Numbered from the stretch's first letter, positions 39,686 through 48,463 are shown. The stretch is 64,000 nt of DNA from an uncultured Aquitalea sp. (GCF_945957525.1 NZ_CAMFLA010000001.1:62001-126000); one strand, 5' to 3'. Notes: a model not told the origin generated them from the letters alone. Numbers and translations: made by a program.

Positions 39686-39699
39686 ACTGTACGTACAGT
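39686..39699. promoter_or_regulatory. Palindromic operator between potF and the TetR gene
   Basis: ACTGTAC-GTACAGT is a perfect 14-bp palindrome, 68 bp upstream of potF and 110 bp upstream of the tetR-type gene. On the potF side TATAAC lies next to it as a candidate -10. The size and symmetry suit a TetR-family dimer, and the divergent TetR protein is the obvious candidate. Confidence 0.7.
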
Positions 39700-39808
39700 C
39701 AGTTTCTTTTCCCGCCATATGCCACGTCAAGCACCATTTCTCATCGACCGCTGTAATCGCGCAGCGATACAGGGTAAATTGACGCAATATGCAACACGAG
39801 TAGCCTGA

Positions 39809-40423
39809 ATGACCGACCCCACCGCCGATGGACGCCGCCTGCGCGGCGACGCCAGCCGCCAACTGCTCATCGACGCCATGATCCGCGCGGTGGCCCGGCA
39901 CGGCCTGCCCGGCGCCACCATCTCCGTCGTGGCCGAACTGGCCGGCGTCTCGCGCAGCCTGGTCAACTTCCACTTCACGCAGAAAGACCAACTGCTGGAA
40001 AGCGCATTGGCCCACGCCCTGCACTGCTACCAGCAGTCACTGGCCGTTGTGCTGCGACACTGTCCAGGCACCCCCCGCGCACGGCTGGAAGCGGACATCC
40101 TGCACGACATCCGCTTTGCCGCCGACCACCCTGACTTGCTGGCGCTGTGGTACGCCAGCTGGAGCGAACGGCAATCGCTGCAGCAATACCGCGACACCAC
40201 CCTGGCGGCAGACCGCGACTACCGCGCCGGCTACGCCGCCTGCTTCGCGCCGCTGCTCGCCAGCGAAGAGCTGGCGCGCCGCTGCGCCCACATCATCGAC
40301 AGTTTCATTGACGGCCTCTGGCTGGACTGCCATCTCGACCCGAGCAGTTTTCTGGTGGACGACGCCTGCGACACCGCCCTGTTGCTGCTCGATGCCCTGC
40401 TGACCCGATACGCCGCACCCTGA
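39809..40423 (+). CDS. TetR-family transcriptional regulator (BetI-like)
   Basis: A 204-residue one-component repressor. The N-terminal helix-turn-helix spans about residues 18-64 (RQLLIDAMIRAVARHGLPG, then VAELAGVSRSLVNFHFTQKDQLL). The C-terminal ligand domain resembles BetI (ADHPDLLALWYASWSE, IIDSFIDGLWL). It is divergent from potF and 17 bp upstream of an isochorismatase gene, with which it probably forms an operon. Local repression through the 39686-39699 palindrome is inferred. The ligand could be a polyamine or related amine. Confidence 0.9.
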   Translation: MTDPTADGRRLRGDASRQLLIDAMIRAVARHGLPGATISVVAELAGVSRSLVNFHFTQKDQLLESALAHALHCYQQSLAVVLRHCPGTPRARLEADILHDIRFAADHPDLLALWYASWSERQSLQQYRDTTLAADRDYRAGYAACFAPLLASEELARRCAHIIDSFIDGLWLDCHLDPSSFLVDDACDTALLLLDALLTRYAAP

Positions 40424-40440
40424 ACCCGCCCGGAGACGCC

Positions 40441-40980
40441 ATGCCTGCAGACACCGCCCTGCTCATCATCGACTACCAGTACGGATTGATCGAATCCAAC
40501 CCGCCCGCCGCCCATGCCGCGCAAGTTACCGCCAATCTCAATCAGGCCATAGGGCTTGCTCGCGCCGCCGGCATGCCAGTGATCTTCATCCAGCACGACG
40601 GCACACCCGACAGCGATCTGCCGCCCGGCTCGCGCGACTGGGAAATTCACCCGGCGCTGGCGCGCCGCCCGGAGGATATCGTCATCCACAAAACCGTGGG
40701 CGACAGTTTCTATCGACCGGAGCTGAACGACACCCTGCGCCGACTGGGCGTCGACAAACTATGGATAGGCGGCTCCGCCACCGACTTTTGCGTGGACACC
40801 GCCATCCGCACCGGCCTGTCGCACAACTACCAGCTCACCGTGCTCTCCGACGCGCACACCTGCCGCGACCGCCCCACCCTGAAAGCGGAACAGGTCATCG
40901 CGCACTTCAACTTTGTCTGGAGCAATATGGACGAAACCCCGCGTCCGATGCGGGTGCTCAAGGTGGCCGAACTGGCCTGA
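40441..40980 (+). CDS. Isochorismatase-family cysteine hydrolase
   Basis: A 179-residue hydrolase with the family triad D11 (LIIDYQYG), K84 (IHKTVGDSF) and C117 (SATDFCVDTAIR), preceded by the cis-peptide segment IGG. Such enzymes hydrolyse amides such as nicotinamide, carbamoyl compounds or formamides; true isochorismatases are only one subgroup. GGAGA lies close before the ATG. It follows the TetR gene by 17 bp, and the two flank the polyamine-binding protein, hinting at an amine-derived substrate. Confidence 0.88.
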   Translation: MPADTALLIIDYQYGLIESNPPAAHAAQVTANLNQAIGLARAAGMPVIFIQHDGTPDSDLPPGSRDWEIHPALARRPEDIVIHKTVGDSFYRPELNDTLRRLGVDKLWIGGSATDFCVDTAIRTGLSHNYQLTVLSDAHTCRDRPTLKAEQVIAHFNFVWSNMDETPRPMRVLKVAELA

Positions 40981-41000
40981 GGACAAACAGAGGACGTAAA

Positions 41001-41026
41001 AAAAGGGAGGCCAAGGCCTCCCTTTT
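41001..41026. terminator. Bidirectional terminator between isochorismatase and asr-like gene
   Basis: AAAAGGGAGGCC and GGCCTCCCTTTT form a perfect 12-bp stem with a 2-nt loop; A/T runs on both flanks serve both convergent genes. Confidence 0.92.
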
Positions 41027-41048
41027 AACTCCCTGATTTCAGCGCGTC

Positions 41049-41342
41049 TTACTTGGCGCCCTTGCGCTCATGCTGATGATTCTTGCCTTTTACATGATGC
41101 TTGTGATGGTGCTTCTTGCCGTGATGGTGCTTCTGCGCGGACTGGGCTTTCTGCTCAGCGGCAGAAGCCGGTTTCTTGGCTTTCTTGGCGGCCTTGTGAT
41201 GTTTATGAGCCGGCGCTTTGTGCGCAGCGGCCTTGGCCGGCGCGGCAGCCTTGGCAACAGGAGCGGAAGCGTCGGCCGCGAAACCGGCGGCGGAAGTCAG
41301 GCCGAGAACTGCGGTCAGTACGAGGGCGGCGATCTTTTTCAT
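41049..41342 (-). CDS. Asr-like acid-shock protein precursor (Ala/Lys/His-rich)
   Basis: A 97-residue exported protein with signal peptide MKKIAALVLTAVLGLTSAAG ending near FAA-DAS. The mature part consists almost only of Ala, Lys, His, Pro and Gln, and ends in clusters such as KHHHGKKHHHKHHVKGK. Size, signal peptide and composition resemble E. coli Asr, a periplasmic acid-shock protein. A histidine-rich metal-binding role is the alternative. GGGAGA precedes the ATG at 41342. Two GTAA-type direct repeats about 100 bp upstream resemble a CpxR/OmpR-family site. Confidence 0.75.
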   Translation of the reverse strand: MKKIAALVLTAVLGLTSAAGFAADASAPVAKAAAPAKAAAHKAPAHKHHKAAKKAKKPASAAEQKAQSAQKHHHGKKHHHKHHVKGKNHQHERKGAK

Positions 41343-41439
41343 GATGAATCTCCCGTTGTGGTGTCTGGTCTGGATCAGCGTTCGCTGTGTCCTTGAGTGC
41401 AGATTAGGCGGATCGACCGCTCGCGTCTGTAGCACTCTT

Positions 41440-41454
41440 GTAAACGCTTGTAAC
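41440..41454. promoter_or_regulatory. Direct repeat resembling a CpxR/OmpR-family site
   Basis: GTAAA-CGCTT-GTAAC matches the CpxR-box arrangement (two GTAAA units with a 5-bp gap) with one mismatch. On the other strand it reads GTTACA-N4-TTTACA. It lies about 100 bp upstream of the asr-like start and 13 bp beyond the stop of the CorC-type gene. Envelope- or acid-stress control is inferred. Confidence 0.5.
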
Positions 41455-41466
41455 AGACCGTACACA

Positions 41467-42771
41467 TCACTCCGGCTTGGCGTCGGGCTGACTGCGCGTG
41501 ACCAGCAACTGATCGATGCGGTAGTTGTCGATGTCCACCACCTCGAATTTGTAGCCGGCGAATTCCACATGGTCGGTGCGTTTGGGAATCTTGCGCAGCA
41601 TGTACATCATGAAGCCGGCGATGGTTTCGTAGTTTTCGTCGTCCGGAAAAGCATCGATATCCAGCGCGCGCAGTACATCTTCCACCGGAGAAGCGCCGTC
41701 CACCAACCAGGAATCGGCGTCGCGTTGCACGATCTGCTCTTCCTGCGACTGGCTCACCAGGTCGCCCATCACCGTGCTCATCACATCGTTGAGCGTGATG
41801 ATGCCCACCACCAGCGCGTACTCGTTCATCACGACGGCAAAATCCTCGCGCGAGGCCTTGAAGCGCTCCAGCAACTCGGACAGCGTCAGGCTGTCGGGAA
41901 TGATCAGCACATTGCGAATGGTCAGTTCGCGCTTCACCGACACGCTTTGCTGGTTCACCAGCCGCGTGAGAATGTCTTTGGAATCCACATAGCCCACTAC
42001 CGCGTCGATGGCGCCGTCGCACACCAGATACTTGGCGTGCGGCGATTCGGCAATCTTGCGCTTGAGACTGCCTTCCTCCTCCTGCAGGGTAAAGAACACT
42101 ACGCTTTCCCGTGCCGTCATCGAGGATGGGACAGTCCGGCTTTCTAGCTCGAACACGTTCTCGATCAGATGGTGTTCCTGCTCTTGCAGCACCCCGGCCT
42201 CCGCACCGGCCTCCATCATGGCCACGATGTCGTCCGGGGTAAGATCGTCCGGCCGCGCGGTAGGCACGCCGAACAGACGGAAAAACAGATTGGCCAGCCC
42301 GTTGAACAGCCACACCAGCGGCATGAGCAAACGCACGCACAAACGCATCGGACGGACCACCCGCACGGCAATGCGCTCCGGCGCGGTCATGCCCAGCCGT
42401 TTTGGCATCAGGTCGGCAAACAGCACAAACAGCGAAGTCACGCTGAGAAAAGACAGCGCAAAACTGGCGGTGTCCACCCAACGGGCGGAAAACACCATAT
42501 GCAAGGCGTCGGCGAAATAGGGCGTAAACATCGCCTCGCCCATGATGCCGGCCATGATGGCCACGGCGTTGAGGCCGATCTGCACCACGGTGAAGAAATG
42601 GCCCGGCTGGGCTTGCAGATCCAGCACCTGCTCGGCGCGCGCATCGCCCTCTTCCGCCATTTGCCGCAATTTGATCTTGCGGGCCGCAGCCAATGAAATT
42701 TCCGAGAGGGAGAAAAAGGCGCTAACGAGAATGAGCACGCCAATGCTGACAAGGTTGTGGAGGAGACTCAC
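41467..42771 (-). CDS. HlyC/CorC-family CNNM-CBS membrane protein
   Basis: A 434-residue inner-membrane protein with three domains: an N-terminal DUF21/CNNM domain with three or four helices (residues 1-190), a CBS pair (about 205-330, including VCDGAIDAVVGYVDSKDIL and VMNEYALVVGIITLNDVM) and a C-terminal CorC_HlyC domain (ADSWLVDGASPVEDV). The family is linked to Mg2+/Co2+ efflux and, for E. coli YtfL/PaeA-like members, cadaverine/putrescine export. The length fits YtfL. It is a single gene. Confidence 0.9.
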   Translation of the reverse strand: MSLLHNLVSIGVLILVSAFFSLSEISLAAARKIKLRQMAEEGDARAEQVLDLQAQPGHFFTVVQIGLNAVAIMAGIMGEAMFTPYFADALHMVFSARWVDTASFALSFLSVTSLFVLFADLMPKRLGMTAPERIAVRVVRPMRLCVRLLMPLVWLFNGLANLFFRLFGVPTARPDDLTPDDIVAMMEAGAEAGVLQEQEHHLIENVFELESRTVPSSMTARESVVFFTLQEEEGSLKRKIAESPHAKYLVCDGAIDAVVGYVDSKDILTRLVNQQSVSVKRELTIRNVLIIPDSLTLSELLERFKASREDFAVVMNEYALVVGIITLNDVMSTVMGDLVSQSQEEQIVQRDADSWLVDGASPVEDVLRALDIDAFPDDENYETIAGFMMYMLRKIPKRTDHVEFAGYKFEVVDIDNYRIDQLLVTRSQPDAKPE

Positions 42772-42932
42772 GGCTGTTTTCCTGACGGTATGCTTGTTGT
42801 AGTCATTTCAGTATGGCAAACCGGGATGACAATCAGCGTATCCTAACAGGCTGATACGCCAACTCCAACGCGGTGCGCGCGGTTTGCCCGCGCCGCCGCT
42901 AAAATGGTCGCATCCTACCCTTGGAACCCGCC

Positions 42933-43331
42933 ATGAACTGTGAACTCTGCTACACCCCGGCCGGCGAAACGCTGTTTGAAGACGATCGCCTGCGGGTGCT
43001 GCTGGTAGAAGAGGCCGGCTATCCCGGTTTCTGCCGCGTCATCTGGAAAGTGCACGTCAAGGAAATGACCGATCTTGCGCACGAAGACCGCGCCCATCTG
43101 CTGGACTGGGTCATGCGCACGGAAACCGCGTTGCGCGATGTCATGCAGCCGGACAAGATCAACCTTGCCAGCCTCGGCAACGTGGTGCCCCACCTGCACT
43201 GGCACGTCATCCCGCGTTTTGCCGACGACGCGCACTTCCCCAGCCCCATCTGGGCCGCACCGCGCCGTACAGGCATCAGTCACGACCAGCCTGGCCTGGC
43301 AGCGCGCTTGCGCGCCGCGCTAGGCGCCTGA
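42933..43331 (+). CDS. HIT-family protein
   Basis: A 132-residue histidine-triad hydrolase. The catalytic HLHWH motif is followed by VIPRF, and CELC near the N-terminus may bind zinc. The family acts on nucleotide phosphoramidates and dinucleoside polyphosphates. I use the ATG at 42933 (MNCELC). It is divergent from the CorC-type gene and upstream of the sulfurtransferase. Confidence 0.92.
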   Translation: MNCELCYTPAGETLFEDDRLRVLLVEEAGYPGFCRVIWKVHVKEMTDLAHEDRAHLLDWVMRTETALRDVMQPDKINLASLGNVVPHLHWHVIPRFADDAHFPSPIWAAPRRTGISHDQPGLAARLRAALGA

Positions 43332-43510
43332 CCCCCTCCTGCTTGCCGCCCCGGCCGCCTTCTGTGTAGGCTAGGGGTTCGCCGCGGGGCGCCGCACTGC
43401 GCTCCGCTGGAACCGCTTTCAAGCCGGCCGGCAGACGGGCCGGCTCGTAAGCGGCTCCTCCCTGAACGCGAAGCCCACCGAACCGGCTTCGGCCAATCCC
43501 AGGAGCAGCC

Positions 43511-44350
43511 ATGTACACCACCCTCATTTCCGCCAGCCAACTCGCCGACCTGCCAGCCGAAGACGTCGTCATCCTTGACTGCCGCTTCCAGCTCGCCAAC
43601 CCGGACTATGGTCTGGCCGCCTATCAGGCCGGCCACATCCACGGCGCAATCTACATGAACCTCGACTACCATCTCTCCGGCGTGAAGACCGGCGACAACG
43701 GCCGCCATCCGCTGCCGGACGGCCAGCGCCTGGCGGTTGATCTGGGTGCCGCCGGCATCAGCGCCGAGACGCAAGTGGTGTGCTACGACGACGCCGGCGG
43801 CATGTACGCCGCCCGCGCCTGGTGGTTGCTGCGCTGGCTGGGGCACGAAGCCGTAGCCGTGCTGGACGGCGGTTTTCAAGCCTGGCAAGCCGCCGGTCTG
43901 TCCATCGACAGCGATAAGGAACGCCGCATGCCGCGCCGTTTCCCGGTACGCACTCCCCTGGCCGAAACGGTGGACGCCCAGCAAGTGCTCGCCAATATCG
44001 AAACACCCGACTTCACCGTGGTGGACGCGCGCAGCCCGGAACGTTTCCGTGGCGAAGGCGAAACCCTGGACCCGGTTGCCGGCCACATCCCCGGCGCCGC
44101 CAACCGCTTCTACATGAACAACCTGGACCAACAGGGCCGTTTCAAAACGGCAGAACAATTGAAAACCGAATGGACGGACGCGCTGGGCGCGGCGTTTGAC
44201 CCCGCCGCCATCGTCCACCAGTGCGGCTCCGGCGTCACCGCCTGCCACAACCTGCTGGCCATGGAGCATGCCGGCCTCGCAGGCAGTCGCCTGTATCCGG
44301 GCTCCTGGAGCGAGTGGTGCAGCGACCCCACCCGTCCGGTCGCCCGCTAA
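43511..44350 (+). CDS. sseA: 3-mercaptopyruvate sulfurtransferase (tandem rhodanese)
   Basis: A 279-residue protein with two rhodanese domains. The N-terminal one is inactive (no Cys in VVCYDDAGGMYAAR); the C-terminal one has the catalytic loop QCGSGVTA with C238. CGSGVTA is typical of 3-mercaptopyruvate sulfurtransferases, whereas thiosulfate enzymes carry CRKGVTA. It transfers sulfur to cyanide or thiols in the cytoplasm. AGGAG precedes the ATG. Confidence 0.92.
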   Translation: MYTTLISASQLADLPAEDVVILDCRFQLANPDYGLAAYQAGHIHGAIYMNLDYHLSGVKTGDNGRHPLPDGQRLAVDLGAAGISAETQVVCYDDAGGMYAARAWWLLRWLGHEAVAVLDGGFQAWQAAGLSIDSDKERRMPRRFPVRTPLAETVDAQQVLANIETPDFTVVDARSPERFRGEGETLDPVAGHIPGAANRFYMNNLDQQGRFKTAEQLKTEWTDALGAAFDPAAIVHQCGSGVTACHNLLAMEHAGLAGSRLYPGSWSEWCSDPTRPVAR

Positions 44351-44465
44351 GCGGCGCTGACAAAACCTCGCAGAGACGTTGAGCCACCGTCTGTACGCAC
44401 AGCACGGCCATGAGGCGCAACGCAAGATCAGTTTTTACAAGCGGGGCAAGGTCCATCAGCAAAAC

Positions 44466-44500
44466 AAAACCGCCTGCCGGTATCCGGTCAGGCGGTTTTT
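44466..44500. terminator. Bidirectional terminator after sseA
   Basis: AAAACCGCCTG and CAGGCGGTTTT form an 11-bp stem with an inner CCGG/CCGG hairpin as loop, then TT. It lies between convergent sseA and the RBBP9-type gene. Confidence 0.85.
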
Positions 44501-44552
44501 CCTTGCCTCAGGCTGTGCAATGTCCACGCCACAACCCGCCTTCTCCAGGCGC

Positions 44553-45149
44553 TCAGGCCAGCATGAAGCGCTGCAACAATTGCTGTCCCTTCGGCCAACT
44601 ACCCAGTCCGGCATGGCTGCCCATGTGATCGGCCTCGCCGGCGTCCACCAGCTTCACGCCCCACAAGGCCGCCATGCGCTCGGCTTCGGCAAACGGGCAA
44701 AAATGATCATTGCGGCTGGCCACCATCACGGCGGGTACCGGCAGCTTGCCGGCCTCCGTTGTTTCAAAGCCCGTGAAAGCCGGCGCAGGCGCGCCCGGCG
44801 GCAACTCGCCAGCCGAGAGCGCTGTTGTCGGCGTAATCGGCAAGGCTGGCGGCGCCACCAACAGCACACCCTTGATACGGCGCTGGCTTGGCAGATCCAG
44901 CTGCCGCAAACAGGCTACGGCGGTGTGGCAGCCCAGACTGTGTGCGGCGATGACGATGGCGGCGTCAGTTTCCTCGATGGCGCGCCGCAGCGCGACAACC
45001 CATACCGCTTTGTCAGGGTACAACCAGTCTTCCTGCCGCACCCGGCGCGCCAGCGGGTAGGTCAGCTCCCACAAGCTCTGCCAGTGCTTGTCGCCGGAAT
45101 CCCCCCATCCCGGCACGGTGAGCAGGATCACGTCATCGTCGTCCAGCAT
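44553..45149 (-). CDS. RBBP9/YdeN-family alpha/beta hydrolase
   Basis: A 198-residue serine hydrolase of the RBBP9/YdeN family. The nucleophile Ser lies in AHSLGC (around residue 70), the acid probably in SRNDHFCP, and the His in GEADHMGSHAGLG. The family is widespread; substrates are unknown. Its ATG overlaps the exonuclease III stop (TGATG), so it is cotranslated with xth. A TTCGGCCAAC copy lies near its 3' end. Confidence 0.88.
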   Translation of the reverse strand: MLDDDDVILLTVPGWGDSGDKHWQSLWELTYPLARRVRQEDWLYPDKAVWVVALRRAIEETDAAIVIAAHSLGCHTAVACLRQLDLPSQRRIKGVLLVAPPALPITPTTALSAGELPPGAPAPAFTGFETTEAGKLPVPAVMVASRNDHFCPFAEAERMAALWGVKLVDAGEADHMGSHAGLGSWPKGQQLLQRFMLA

Positions 45150-45925
45150 CACAAGCTCCTGTCGTAATTCACGATCAGCGGCGCATGGTCAGAGAACTTC
45201 TCGCCTTTGTACACCGAAGACGAACGGGCCAGCGCCATCATGGACGGAGTGACAATGTGGTAGTCGATGCGCCAACCCACATCCTTGGCGTAGGCCTGCC
45301 CGCGGTTGCTCCACCAGGTGTAGCCCGGCTCTTGCGGATACAAAGTGCGCCAGGCGTCGCACCAGCCAACCCGCCCCAGCAAGTCGGTCATCCAGGCGCG
45401 CTCCTCCGGCAGAAAGCCGGAGTTCTTCAGGTTGCCCTTCCAGTTTTTCAGATCGATCTCGTTGTGAGCGATGTTCCAGTCGCCGCAGATCACGATATCG
45501 CGCCCGGCCGCTTTCAGCTTTTCCAGATGCGGCATGAACACATCGAGAAACTGAAACTTCACATCCTGCCGCTCCTCGCTGCTGGAGCCGGACGGCAGGT
45601 AAAGCGAGATCACGCTGAGCTGGCCGATATCCACCTGCAGGAAGCGCCCTTCCGCGTCGATCCAGTCCACGCCCAGCCCCTCCACTACCGCGTCCGGCTG
45701 GCAACGGGTATACAGACCAACACCGCTGTAGCCTTTTTTCTCGGCATAGTGGAAATAGCCTTGCAGCCCGTCCGGTGCGCGCATGCGCTCACTGAGATCG
45801 CCGGCCTGCGCCTTCAATTCCTGCACGCAGACGAAATCGGCGTCAGTCGTCGCCAGCCAGTCGAAAAAGCCCTTCTTGTCCGCCGAGCGGATGCCATTGA
45901 GGTTGGCCGAAACGATTCGAAGCAA
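45149..45925 (-). CDS. xth: Exodeoxyribonuclease III / AP endonuclease
   Basis: This enzyme cuts at abasic sites and removes 3' blocks in base excision repair. The 258-residue protein starts LRIVSANLNGIRSADKKGFFDWL, with the catalytic ELKAQ glutamate near residue 37, the GDWNIAH motif near 153-159 and a C-terminal RIDYHIVTP and SDHAPL. I choose the TTG at 45925, with AGGAG six bases upstream; the frame continues ten codons to another TTG with no such support. A TTCGGCCAAC copy encodes Ser-Ala-Asn in its first codons. Confidence 0.94.
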   Translation of the reverse strand: MLRIVSANLNGIRSADKKGFFDWLATTDADFVCVQELKAQAGDLSERMRAPDGLQGYFHYAEKKGYSGVGLYTRCQPDAVVEGLGVDWIDAEGRFLQVDIGQLSVISLYLPSGSSSEERQDVKFQFLDVFMPHLEKLKAAGRDIVICGDWNIAHNEIDLKNWKGNLKNSGFLPEERAWMTDLLGRVGWCDAWRTLYPQEPGYTWWSNRGQAYAKDVGWRIDYHIVTPSMMALARSSSVYKGEKFSDHAPLIVNYDRSL

Positions 45926-46002
45926 TGGTGTCTCCTGTGCTATCCTTGCCGGCAATTTTTCCAGCGGTTCAGATAGTTAACCAGTTATCTAAGGATTGAA
46001 AC

Positions 46003-46647
46003 ATGAGCGATTTCCGTCAGGATTTTATTCGTTTTGCACTCGACAAGCAGGTTCTGAGGTTTGGCGAGTTCATTACCAAGGCGGGACGCAAATCGCCGTA
46101 TTTTTTCAATGCCGGCCTGTTTAACGACGGCTTGTCGACGCTGCACTTGTCGCGCTTCTATGCCACGTCGATAATAGAGAGCGGCATCGGCTTCGACATG
46201 CTGTTCGGACCGGCCTACAAGGGTATCATCCTCGCCGCCGGCGCGACCATGGCCATGGCCGAACAAGGCCGCAATGTGCCCTTTGCCTATAATCGCAAGG
46301 AAGCCAAGGATCACGGCGAAGGCGGCACGTTGGTGGGTGCGCCGCTGCAAGGCCGCGTACTGATCATCGACGATGTGATTTCCGCCGGCACCTCGGTACG
46401 CGAATCCGTCGAGCTGATCCGCGCGGCCGGCGCCGAACCGGCCGGCGTAGCCATCGCGCTGGATCGCATGGAACGCGGCGCGGGCGAACTGTCCGCCGTG
46501 CAGGAAGTGGCGCAACAATATGGCATGCCCGTGGTTGCCATCGCCACATTGAAGGATTTGCTGGGCTTCCTCGAAGGCAGCCCGGAGCTGGCCCAGCATC
46601 TGGAAGCCGTGCGCGCCTATCGCGCTCAATATGGAGTCAACGACTGA
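46003..46647 (+). CDS. pyrE: Orotate phosphoribosyltransferase
   Basis: PyrE joins orotate and PRPP to form OMP in pyrimidine synthesis. The 214-residue protein has the PRPP-binding motif [13 protein letters not shown] near residues 119-131 and the family segments [11 protein letters not shown] and [17 protein letters not shown] lies seven bases before the ATG. It is divergent from xth, a common gammaproteobacterial and betaproteobacterial neighbour. Confidence 0.97.
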   Translation: MSDFRQDFIRFALDKQVLRFGEFITKAGRKSPYFFNAGLFNDGLSTLHLSRFYATSIIESGIGFDMLFGPAYKGIILAAGATMAMAEQGRNVPFAYNRKEAKDHGEGGTLVGAPLQGRVLIIDDVISAGTSVRESVELIRAAGAEPAGVAIALDRMERGAGELSAVQEVAQQYGMPVVAIATLKDLLGFLEGSPELAQHLEAVRAYRAQYGVND

Positions 46648-46648
46648 T

Positions 46649-47251
46649 ATGAAAATCCTGACCGGTCTCGTCTGCTTATCGCTCGCCTGCCTCGCACAAG
46701 CTGACGGCACGCTGTACAAGTGGGTGGACGACGCCGGCAAGGTGCATTACAGCGACGCCCCGCCCATGCAGAGCCAGAAGCAAGGGGTGGCCGAGCTGTC
46801 CAAGCAGGGCACCGTCAAACACGCCGCCGAAAGCGAGCAGGCCAAGCGGGCCCGGGAAGCCAGCGAGGCCGTGCAAAAGCAAGAACAGCAACGCAAGCTG
46901 GATGCCGCCCGCTACGACAAGGCCCTGCTGGAAAGCTACCGCAACATCAACGAGCTGAAAAACGAACGCGAGCGCCAGATCAGTACCCTGCAAGCCTCAC
47001 AGGACGCCCAGTACGCGCGCTTGAAAACCCTGGGCATCCAGCAGCTGGACCTGCAAAAAGAAGTCGATGTCAGCAAACGCACCGGTCGGCCGCTGGCCGC
47101 CGGCGTTACCCATAATCTGCAGGTAATCGCCGCCGAGCAAAAGGATCTGCGCGCCGCCATCAACGCCAAGCAGGCCGAAATCAATCAGTCCCGGCAAAAG
47201 CTCAATGAAGACATCCAGCGCTACCAGCAATTGAGCGGCAAAGCGCAATAA
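46649..47251 (+). CDS. DUF4124 domain protein with coiled coil
   Basis: A 200-residue exported protein. The signal peptide (MKILTGLVCLSLACLAQA) is followed by a DUF4124 domain: DGTLYKWVDDAGKVHYSDAPP. The rest is a Lys/Glu/Gln/Ala-rich coiled coil (about residues 60-195). It probably sits in the periplasm. The ATG comes one base after the pyrE stop, so it is coexpressed with pyrE. Confidence 0.87.
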   Translation: MKILTGLVCLSLACLAQADGTLYKWVDDAGKVHYSDAPPMQSQKQGVAELSKQGTVKHAAESEQAKRAREASEAVQKQEQQRKLDAARYDKALLESYRNINELKNERERQISTLQASQDAQYARLKTLGIQQLDLQKEVDVSKRTGRPLAAGVTHNLQVIAAEQKDLRAAINAKQAEINQSRQKLNEDIQRYQQLSGKAQ

Positions 47252-47272
47252 TCCAGCAGCCTGAACAGATAT

Positions 47273-47307
47273 AAAACTAAAGCCCCGCAATGCGGGGCTT
47301 TAGTTTT
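47273..47307. terminator. Bidirectional terminator after the DUF4124 gene
   Basis: AAAACTAAAGCCCCGC and GCGGGGCTTTAGTTTT form a perfect 16-bp stem with loop AAT. It serves the convergent gene ending at 47325 as well. The core is identical to those at 11415 and 53207. Confidence 0.92.
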
Positions 47308-47324
47308 ATCCATCCGGATCGCAC

Positions 47325-47654
47325 TTACTGGCCGCCGTCCTTGCGCTTCCAGGCATCGTTAAGCGCTGTTGTGGCCTGTTGCAGGATCTGCTGCGCACTA
47401 GCCTGCGCCGCAGCCGCCGCATTGAACTCATTGTTAGCCTGCTGCATGGCGTTCTGCGCATCCAGCAAGCGCTGCTCTGCGCGCGCCTTGGCCTCAGTCG
47501 CCCGCTTTACCCGGTCATCCAACTGGGCTTTTTGCCCATTGGCTTGCTGAAAAGCCATCTGCGCCGACAGCAACTGTTCGTCCGGCGACTGCGCCAAGGC
47601 CGTCAGCGGCACACAGCACGCGCCCAGCGCGACCCATTTCCATACATTACGCAT
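47325..47654 (-). CDS. Small exported coiled-coil protein of unknown function
   Basis: A 109-residue protein with a signal peptide (MRNVWKWVALGACCVPLTALA, cut before QSPDE). The mature part is almost wholly Ala/Gln/Asn/Lys-rich helix predicted as coiled coil, ending in WKRKDGGQ. Two cysteines lie inside the signal region, but there is no clean lipobox. It lies between the DUF4124 gene and the DUF502 gene. I do not recognise it beyond this. Confidence 0.75.
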   Translation of the reverse strand: MRNVWKWVALGACCVPLTALAQSPDEQLLSAQMAFQQANGQKAQLDDRVKRATEAKARAEQRLLDAQNAMQQANNEFNAAAAAQASAQQILQQATTALNDAWKRKDGGQ

Positions 47655-47691
47655 ATCACACTCCCGGTCATCATCTCGAAACCATGCGACA

Positions 47692-48378
47692 TTATCGCCC
47701 GACTGACGGGTCTTGGCGAATCGCCTGACCCGGGCGAGCATCCGGCTCGGGCGGCGTCATGCCCATCGACACATACACCGCAGTCCAGCGGTCTATGCCT
47801 ATCTCGGCCGGCTCCACCCACTCCGCCGGCACATACAACAGACCGCCGCCCACCGGCACCGGCGCCATCGGCACCATCACCGCCAGATGAGGACGCCCGC
47901 GCAACACCAGGGGCTGCGGATTGGCCAGCAAACCCAGCACCGCCACGCCGTCGCCACCAAAAAAACACCAGACTGGGCTCATGGCTGCGATATCCGCCTC
48001 CGGCTGCTTGTCAATCAGGCCCACCACCTTTTCCGCGATGGCGTATAGACCGCCCACCAGCGGGATACGCTCGATCGCAGTATTAATCCAACGCTTCAAC
48101 CGCCCCTTCAACCCCCGCTGCACCGCCAGGCCGAGGCAATAGATCGCCAGCAAAAGGGCGCCCCACCCCAAGACCCAGGCCAGAACCGGGTGCAGGGAGA
48201 ACAAACTGCCAAACAAGGTAAAACCTCGTCCTAGCGCACTACTTGGTCCCACTAACTGATTGACCAGACCGGAAAGCCAAGCCAGCAAGGCCAATGTCAG
48301 CATCAAGGGCAACAAGGAAACCGCGCCGGCCACCCAAGTGGCCGCAACCGCGCGCAAACCGCGAGTCAACATGAACAA
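47692..48378 (-). CDS. DUF502 family membrane protein
   Basis: A 228-residue protein of the DUF502 family. There are two N-terminal transmembrane helices (VAGAVSLLPLMLTLALLAWL and WVLGWGALLLAIYCLGLAV), then the conserved segment IERIPLVGGLYAIAEKVVGLI and a soluble part with VMVPMAPVPVGGGLLYVPAE. The function is unknown. It starts at 48378 or 48372 (two ATG codons) and lies just downstream of the tRNA-Lys array, separated by a terminator. Confidence 0.88.
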   Translation of the reverse strand: MFMLTRGLRAVAATWVAGAVSLLPLMLTLALLAWLSGLVNQLVGPSSALGRGFTLFGSLFSLHPVLAWVLGWGALLLAIYCLGLAVQRGLKGRLKRWINTAIERIPLVGGLYAIAEKVVGLIDKQPEADIAAMSPVWCFFGGDGVAVLGLLANPQPLVLRGRPHLAVMVPMAPVPVGGGLLYVPAEWVEPAEIGIDRWTAVYVSMGMTPPEPDARPGQAIRQDPSVGR

Positions 48379-48463
48379 CTCCAGCCTGATGAGGATAATG
48401 ACGGACAGAAACGGCGAACCACCGGGAGGTTCCCCGAAGAGAAAAAATTGCGGGCAGAAAGCA

